This document shows positions 42,640-47,695 of a stretch of DNA of 47,695 nucleotides, piece after piece. Within the stretch, counting starts at the first letter, position 1; every line of letters begins with the position of its first letter. A model generated the notes under the pieces. That model saw only the letters and a program-made list of their open reading frames with translations, ran no database searches and was not told the origin of the DNA. The DNA is from an uncultured Blautia sp. (lineage in GTDB: Bacteria; Bacillota_A; Clostridia; Lachnospirales; Lachnospiraceae). A program made the translations under genes and the position numbers. Where the stretch lies: contig CAJLTE010000014.1 of assembly GCA_905209435.1 (NCBI GenBank), positions 1 through 47,695 of the forward strand. The letters are read 5' to 3'.

Positions 42640-42666
42640 ACAGGAGATGAATGCATCATCTCCTGT
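42640..42666 (-). terminator. Stem-loop between HPr gene and fruR
   Basis: A perfect 11-bp stem ACAGGAGATGA/TCATCTCCTGT with loop TGCAT, followed by TTTCTG and then TATAAT. It could be a partial terminator or an RNA processing site that lowers fruR expression relative to the genes upstream. Confidence 0.55.
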
Positions 42667-42696
42667 CCGTCAGTTTTTTATATTTAATTTAATGAA

Positions 42697-42954
42697 TTAC
42701 AGGTTTTCCTGCATAAATTTACTTACTGCTTCGTATGCTGCTTCTTCATCAGCGCCTTCGATTGTGAATGTTACTTCGTGACCTTTCTTAACGCCAAGTC
42801 CCATCAGTGCAAGAAGTTTTCTGCAGTCTACTTTTTTACCCTCTTTTTCAATAGAGATAGTTGACTCAAAGCCTTTTACCAGTTTTACAAGCTCTCCTGC
42901 CGGACGTGCGTGGATTCCTTCGTTGTCTGTGATTACATACTTAAATTCTTTCAT
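42697..42954 (-). CDS. ptsH: HPr-family phosphocarrier with Lys at position 46
   Basis: An 85-aa HPr with the active site His15 in GIHARPAGEL (13-22). The usual regulatory site S46-I-M-G-V-M is here K46-L-L-A-L-M, so HPr kinase cannot act on it. The ATG at 42954 follows GGAGG at eight bases; the upstream ATG at 42969 overlaps that site. Its place in the fructose operon behind fruA suggests a dedicated phosphoryl carrier, comparable to FPr in Enterobacteria but as a single domain. Another HPr may exist elsewhere in the genome. Confidence 0.88.
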   Translation of the reverse strand: MKEFKYVITDNEGIHARPAGELVKLVKGFESTISIEKEGKKVDCRKLLALMGLGVKKGHEVTFTIEGADEEAAYEAVSKFMQENL

Positions 42955-43066
42955 TTTGATATCCTCCATGTTCTTTATTTTGTTTTCATTATTACTTTTT
43001 CTTAGTTTTACTTAATATCCGCCGATTCTATTTGCCGGTAGTGATCAGACAGATATTTTTCACTGC

Positions 43067-44980
43067 TTATGCTACTTTCTTCTTTAACAGGCCAAGCAGA
43101 ACTGCGGAGATTACTGTTCCCACAACCAGTGCCACCAGATACATAACTGCATTTCCAACTACAGGGAATACGAAAATTCCACCGTGCGGTGCCATCAGTG
43201 TACAGTTGAATGCCATGGAAATTGCTCCCGCTACTGCAGAACCAATGATACAGGACGGAAGTACACGAAGCGGATCAGATGCTGCAAACGGAATTGCACC
43301 TTCTGTAATGAACGCAAGACCCATGATAAAGTTGGTAGGACCTGCATCTCTCTCTTCTTTTGTGAACTTATCCTTAAACAGCAGTGTTGCAAGTGCGATC
43401 GCACAAGGAGGTGTCATACCACCGATCATAACTGCTGCCATAATATCATAGTTGCCTGCTGCAATTGCAGCTGTTCCAAATACATATGCTGCTTTGTTGA
43501 ACGGGCCGCCCATATCAATTGCCATCATTCCGCCAAGCACCATACCAAGTATTACTTTACTAGAACTTCCCATTCCTGTCAAGGCATTGTTCAGGCCCGT
43601 ATTGATACCACCCATGATAGGTTCTACAATAAATATCATTAAGAGTCCCATAACAAGGATTCCCACTACAGGATAGATCAGAACAGGTGCTATTTTCTCT
43701 AAAGCTTCCGGAAGTTTGTCGCATACTTTACGAAGTCCAAGGATAATATATCCTGCTGCAAAACCTGCAAGCAAAGCACCAAGGAAACCAGATTTACCGT
43801 TTGCTGCCATCATTCCACCCACAAGGCCAAGTGCAAGTGCAGGTCTGTCACCGATTGCCATTGCAATAAATCCTGCAAGGATTGGAAGCATAAAACCGAA
43901 TGCTGTATCACCGATATTCTTAAACAGTGCTGCTGCTGGAGTAATGGTACCAAAGTTTGCTCTCTGATCTGCCGGAAGTGCACTCAAATCTACACTTAAT
44001 CCATCGATCAGGAACGCGATCGCGATCAGGATGCCACCACCTACAACTAATGGAAGCATATGGGATACACCGTTCATGAGCTGTGTATAGATTTTATGAC
44101 CTACGCTTCCGCCGGATCTGGCACTGGAGGTAGATGACTGAGAACCGGCTGCTGCGTGGTAGACCGGTGCATCCCCGTTAATTGCTCTCTCGATCAGCTG
44201 ATCTGCTTTACTGATTCCATCTGATACCTGACATTCAATCACTTTTTTGCCATCAAAACGTTCCATTGGAACTTTCGCATCTGCTGCGACGATAATACAG
44301 TCAGCATCAGCAATCTCCTGGTCTGTCAGCACATTCTTCGCACCGCCGGATCCTCTGGTTTCGATCTTGACAAAACAGTTTTTTGCTTTTGCAGCTTTCT
44401 CAATTCCTTCCGCCGCCATGTAAGTATGTGCGATACCGGTCGGACAAGAAGTAACAGCAAGAATCTTTGCCTGTGTTCCCTCTGCAGATCCGGTATCTGC
44501 GAGTCTTTCATCAATATCTTTCTTTTCACTGTCTGCTCTGTCAATGATGTCCATAAATTCATCTACGGAAGATGCATTGCGAAGAGATTCTGTAAACTCT
44601 TCATCCATCAGCATCACGGAGAGCTTGCTGAGTACATCCAGGTGAATGTTGTCCTCTGTATTCGGTGCTGCGATCAGGAATAATAAGGTTACAGGTTCAT
44701 CATCCAGTGCTTCGAATTCTACACCGTTTTTGATGACCATTGCTGCAAGTCCCGGTTTTTTAACTGCATCACATTTACCATGAGGAATAGCGATTCCTTC
44801 GCCAATACCTGTTGTGCTCTCTTCTTCTCTTAAATACACCTGTTTGCGATAAGCTTCACGGTCGCTGATCTTTTCACTCTTTACCATCAGATCAACTGCC
44901 ATATCCAGAGTTTCTGACTTTGTTTTTGGAGCGGCTGTCAGCGATACGCTCCGTCTGTCAAGCAGATCTGTTATTCTCAT
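43067..44980 (-). CDS. fruA: Fructose-specific PTS enzyme II, EIIABC
   Basis: A 637-aa three-domain transporter that takes up fructose and phosphorylates it to fructose-1-phosphate. EIIA (1-145) with the active His67 in AIPHGK; EIIB (about 170-265) with active Cys179 in VTSCPTGIAHT; EIIC (about 295-637) with eight or more membrane segments, GGLVGxx-like loops and the GGNNxx-type GGPFNKAA motif. The order A-B-C in one chain is usual for Clostridia. It is 17 bp after fruK and 112 bp before the HPr gene, all in one direction. Confidence 0.95.
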   Translation of the reverse strand: MRITDLLDRRSVSLTAAPKTKSETLDMAVDLMVKSEKISDREAYRKQVYLREEESTTGIGEGIAIPHGKCDAVKKPGLAAMVIKNGVEFEALDDEPVTLLFLIAAPNTEDNIHLDVLSKLSVMLMDEEFTESLRNASSVDEFMDIIDRADSEKKDIDERLADTGSAEGTQAKILAVTSCPTGIAHTYMAAEGIEKAAKAKNCFVKIETRGSGGAKNVLTDQEIADADCIIVAADAKVPMERFDGKKVIECQVSDGISKADQLIERAINGDAPVYHAAAGSQSSTSSARSGGSVGHKIYTQLMNGVSHMLPLVVGGGILIAIAFLIDGLSVDLSALPADQRANFGTITPAAALFKNIGDTAFGFMLPILAGFIAMAIGDRPALALGLVGGMMAANGKSGFLGALLAGFAAGYIILGLRKVCDKLPEALEKIAPVLIYPVVGILVMGLLMIFIVEPIMGGINTGLNNALTGMGSSSKVILGMVLGGMMAIDMGGPFNKAAYVFGTAAIAAGNYDIMAAVMIGGMTPPCAIALATLLFKDKFTKEERDAGPTNFIMGLAFITEGAIPFAASDPLRVLPSCIIGSAVAGAISMAFNCTLMAPHGGIFVFPVVGNAVMYLVALVVGTVISAVLLGLLKKKVA

Positions 44981-44997
44981 CTCTTCTTCCCCCTTTA

Positions 44998-45909
44998 TTA
45001 TTTTTCGGTTACCTGTCTATAAACCGCTTCAATTTCTTCCTTTGTTGCAAGATTCTCAGAAAATGCACTTGCACTTCCTGCTGCAATTCCCATATGGAAT
45101 GCATGCTCATAATCTTTCTTTTCCATCCATCCGGCTACGAAACCGGCTACCATGGAATCTCCGGCACCTACACCATTTACCAGTTTGCCTTTTGGTGCGG
45201 GTTCTTCAAATACCTGTCCGTCCTCTGCTACCAGAACTGCACCTTCGCCTGCCATGGAGATCAGCACGTTTCTTGCACCTTTTTCCTGGAGTTTCTTTCC
45301 GTACGGGATCACATCTTCTCTTGTCTTTAATTCCACACCGAAGATCTCACCCAGCTCATGATTATTGGGCTTTACAAGGAATGGATGATATTTCAGGACA
45401 TTGACCAGAAGATCCTTTGTCGCATCCACCACGATCATCACACCTTTTCCATCCAGTCTTGCCATGATCTGTTCATACATATCGTCCGGCATGGAAGATG
45501 GAATACTGCCTGCCAGGAAAAGTACATCACCTTCACAAAGTCCGTCCAGCTTCTTCATCAGTTCCTCTACTTTATCCTTGCTGATCACCGGTCCTGCACC
45601 ATTGATCTCAGTTCCGTCGATAGATTTCAATTTAAGATTGATCCTTGAAACTCCTTCGCTGATCTGAATGAACTCAGATCTCACTCCCATTTCCTGTAAT
45701 CTGCGGATAATCTCTTCTCCCACAAATCCAGCTGTAAATCCAAGTGCTGTGTTCTCAATCCCCAGATTCATAAGAACTGTAGAAACATTGATTCCCTTTC
45801 CGCCCGGAAGCATCAGCTCTGAACTTGTTCTGTTTGTCAGTCCCAGTTTAAAATCATCTACTGAAACGATGTAGTCCAGAGACGGATTAAAAGTTACTGT
45901 GTAGATCAT
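44998..45909 (-). CDS. fruK: 1-phosphofructokinase
   Basis: A 303-aa PfkB-family kinase that converts fructose-1-phosphate to fructose-1,6-bisphosphate. Family motifs: MIYTVTFNPSLDYIV at the start, GGKGINVS (about 37-44, PfkB signature 1), KPNNHELGEIF (about 182-192) and the anion-hole signature NGVGAGDSMVAGF (about 244-256) with catalytic Asp. First gene of the fructose operon, preceded by a strong promoter at 46010-45982. Confidence 0.95.
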   Translation of the reverse strand: MIYTVTFNPSLDYIVSVDDFKLGLTNRTSSELMLPGGKGINVSTVLMNLGIENTALGFTAGFVGEEIIRRLQEMGVRSEFIQISEGVSRINLKLKSIDGTEINGAGPVISKDKVEELMKKLDGLCEGDVLFLAGSIPSSMPDDMYEQIMARLDGKGVMIVVDATKDLLVNVLKYHPFLVKPNNHELGEIFGVELKTREDVIPYGKKLQEKGARNVLISMAGEGAVLVAEDGQVFEEPAPKGKLVNGVGAGDSMVAGFVAGWMEKKDYEHAFHMGIAAGSASAFSENLATKEEIEAVYRQVTEK

Positions 45910-45981
45910 CTCTTCTTTCCCTCCCGTTTATATTATCATGTCTTTCTTGCATGTTCGTGACTGCCTTTTGTTTATGGTCTT

Positions 45982-46010
45982 AGTATACAGTCATATTCAT
46001 CCAAAGTCAA
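45982..46010 (-). promoter_or_regulatory. Promoter of the fructose operon
   Basis: On the minus strand TTGACT (46010-46005), a 17-bp spacer and TATACT (45987-45982), 73 bp before fruK. The repeat at 46007-46016 overlaps the -35. Confidence 0.7.
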
Positions 46011-46142
46011 TCAAACTAATTCATAAAAATAATGACTGATTTTGGTTCACTTTGCACAAAGCCAGTGATATATTCTATTATTTTCGTTCAAACTCAGTCA
46101 TGTATTTCCTTTTTGTTCATATCTTCTCAATTTCAATCAAAC
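46007..46142. promoter_or_regulatory. Candidate FruR operators
   Basis: TCAATCAAAC occurs at 46007-46016 and 46133-46142, and the close TCGTTCAAAC at 46084-46093. The first overlaps the -35 of the fructose promoter, as expected for a DeoR-type repressor binding several distant sites. Confidence 0.45.
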
Positions 46143-46245
46143 CAGCGCATTATTTCTGAAGAGTACTATAACCAGCTCAGGCAATATTTACATTCCTCTT
46201 CTCTGTTGGTTTCCTGCACAGTAGTCTCCTATAACAACGTAGAAA

Positions 46246-46285
46246 AATCCTCTGACCGGAAGTTAAACTCCACAATCAGAGGATT
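46246..46285 (-). terminator. Terminator of the symporter gene
   Basis: A perfect 10-bp stem AATCCTCTGA/TCAGAGGATT with TTTC following on the minus strand. Confidence 0.8.
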
Positions 46286-46322
46286 CTCTGTTTTCTGTTA
46301 TTTTATTACGTTTTATGTTTCT

Positions 46323-47695
46323 TTACATTTGGTGTTTCTTTGCATCAAAGAATGCTTTTGTTTCTTTTACAACTACACCGCTCAGTGCAAACAATGCGAT
46401 CATATTCGGAATTGCCATCAGTCCGTTGAAGATATCGGCAATGGTCCATACAGCACTTACTGTCATGTACGGTCCGATAAATACTGCCAGGATGTAGAGC
46501 CAGCGGTATGTAAGGATTGTTTTCTTATGTCCATGTGTCAGATATTCCAGACATCTTTCACTGTAGTAATCCCATCCAAGGATTGTTGTAAATGCGAAGA
46601 ATACCAGACAGATCATTAATACAAATGCAGAAACCTGTCCAGGGATCGGAAGTCCGTGCTGGAATGCATAAGTAGTTACCTGCACGCCTTCGAGACCTTC
46701 TACCTGCCATGCACCTGTCAGTACGATGGAAAGACCTGTCATTGTACAGATTACGATAGTATCAATGAATGTACCTGTCATACTTACAAGACCCTGACGT
46801 ACAGGCTCTTTTGTCTGAGCTGCTGCAGCTGCGATCGGTGCACTACCAAGACCGGCTTCGTTTGAGAAAATACCACGGGCAACACCCTTCTGCATAGCAA
46901 CGATCATAGTTCCTACCAGACCACCTGTTACAGCAGATGGATTAAACGCTCCTTTAACAACTGTTACGATTGCTGCAGGAATTTCTGTAATATTTAAAAG
47001 AATCAATGTAACACTGAAGATCAGATAAATAACTGCCATAAACGGTACAATGATCTGACTGACTGTTGCAATTCGTTTCAGACCGCCGATCAGGATCGCT
47101 GCAACACATGCTGCAAGGATCAGAGAGGAAATTACAACTGCCCAGGAATATTCTCCAAGGAACGGGATATTTACACAGTTTGATTTGTTCGGGTCAAAGA
47201 AGTTCTGAACTGCACTGGAAATACCATTTACCTGGCTGAATGTACCGATTCCGAAAAGACCTACGCATACACCAAAGAATGCGAAAATCTTTGCAAGCCA
47301 TTTCCATTTCGGTCCCATACCTTTCTCAATATAATAGAAAGGACCGCCAAGGCTGTGACCATCTTCTGCTACCACACGGTACTTAACTGCCAGAAGACCT
47401 TCGGAAAATTTTGTTGCCATTCCAAAGAATGCCGCAACGATCATCCAGAATAAAGCACCAGGACCGCCTGCACAGACAGCAGTTGCAACACCAACGATAT
47501 TACCGGTACCGATGGTAGCACTCAGTGCTGTACATAACGCTGCGAAACTGGAAATCTCACCGTCGCCTTCTTCTTCGTTCTTAAACATCCATTTCAGTGC
47601 GAGGGGTAATCTTCTCAGCTGAAGAAATCCAAGTCTGACACTTAACAGGATACCACCTGCTATGATCAGGACCATAAGGGGCACGCCCCAGACCA
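46323..47695 (-). CDS. Sodium:alanine symporter family (AGCS) protein, 5' end outside the window
   Basis: The visible ~457 codons cover all but the first part of an AGCS amino-acid:Na+ (or H+) symporter. Motifs: ATIGTGNIVGVATA (about 55-68 of the visible part), GPGALFWM, GGPFYYIEKGMG, FSNEAGLGSAPIAAAAA (about 270-290) and GWDYYSERCLEYL near the end. The frame stays open to the last base (V-W-G-V-P-L-M), so the ATG within the window is not the start; the real one is probably about 15-20 codons further out. Substrate is likely alanine, glycine or a related amino acid. Confidence 0.93.
   Translation of the reverse strand, partial: VWGVPLMVLIIAGGILLSVRLGFLQLRRLPLALKWMFKNEEEGDGEISSFAALCTALSATIGTGNIVGVATAVCAGGPGALFWMIVAAFFGMATKFSEGLLAVKYRVVAEDGHSLGGPFYYIEKGMGPKWKWLAKIFAFFGVCVGLFGIGTFSQVNGISSAVQNFFDPNKSNCVNIPFLGEYSWAVVISSLILAACVAAILIGGLKRIATVSQIIVPFMAVIYLIFSVTLILLNITEIPAAIVTVVKGAFNPSAVTGGLVGTMIVAMQKGVARGIFSNEAGLGSAPIAAAAAQTKEPVRQGLVSMTGTFIDTIVICTMTGLSIVLTGAWQVEGLEGVQVTTYAFQHGLPIPGQVSAFVLMICLVFFAFTTILGWDYYSERCLEYLTHGHKKTILTYRWLYILAVFIGPYMTVSAVWTIADIFNGLMAIPNMIALFALSGVVVKETKAFFDAKKHQM

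Larger units (their letters stand above)
45910..46322. other. 413-bp region between the fructose operon and the symporter gene
   Basis: It holds the fruK promoter, three TCAAAC-containing repeats and the symporter terminator. No supported gene; the long plus-strand ORF that crosses into the symporter is its shadow. Confidence 0.75.

Overview
The window looks like the chromosome of a spore-forming, low-GC member of the Firmicutes, most likely a gut Lachnospiraceae (Blautia/Ruminococcus/Dorea-like). Evidence: sporulation sigma factor sigma-G with its ylmC neighbour, NrdR, a hexameric glutamate dehydrogenase, a CDP-glycerol cell-surface polymer cluster, a Clostridia-type flavodoxin/DUF3793 pair and a fructose PTS operon. 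The genus call is inference.

Layout. (1) Positions 1-6638 are the right part of an AT-rich integrated element lodged against the 3' end of ssrA (tmRNA). It carries a tyrosine integrase, two paralogous ~70-aa HTH proteins, an XRE repressor facing an operator array, an Abi_2/HEPN abortive-infection protein, an ImmA-like protein, a secreted and a membrane cargo protein, and at least two probable non-coding RNAs. Its left end lies outside the window. (2) 6639-15612 is housekeeping: ssrA, an aldo/keto reductase, efp, aroK, yqeG, citrate synthase, glutamate dehydrogenase, nrdR, ylmC and sigG, with several palindromic and tandem repeats in the gaps. (3) 15705-28866 is one minus-strand run of eleven genes for an exported CDP-glycerol-based wall or capsular polymer: ABC permease and ATPase, acyltransferase, GT4 enzymes, a Stealth phosphotransferase, TagD, three TagF-like proteins and a 964-aa GT4-TagF fusion. 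(4) 29118-32370 is a three-gene SPFH / zinc-ribbon / TPM-domain operon. (5) 32570-36627 holds an acetyltransferase, a MATE-like transporter with an apparent internal deletion facing an AraC regulator, and flavodoxin plus DUF3793 behind a DtxR/IdeR-like box. (6) 36942-41425 is sbcDC, preceded by a 225-bp near-perfect inverted repeat. (7) 41830-45909 is a fructose operon, fruK-fruA-HPr-fruR, whose HPr lacks Ser46. (8) The window ends inside a sodium:alanine symporter gene.

The most interesting part is the ssrA island. An XRE regulator and an Abi_2 RNase-like gene are followed at once by a ~64-nt two-hairpin RNA with its own promoter. A separate ~380-nt, strongly structured RNA without a recognised family lies 0.9 kb upstream of the Abi_2 gene. 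The two RNA promoters are nearly identical from the -35 box through the spacer, which suggests common control inside the element. No sequence search was possible, so family names rest on motif recognition.
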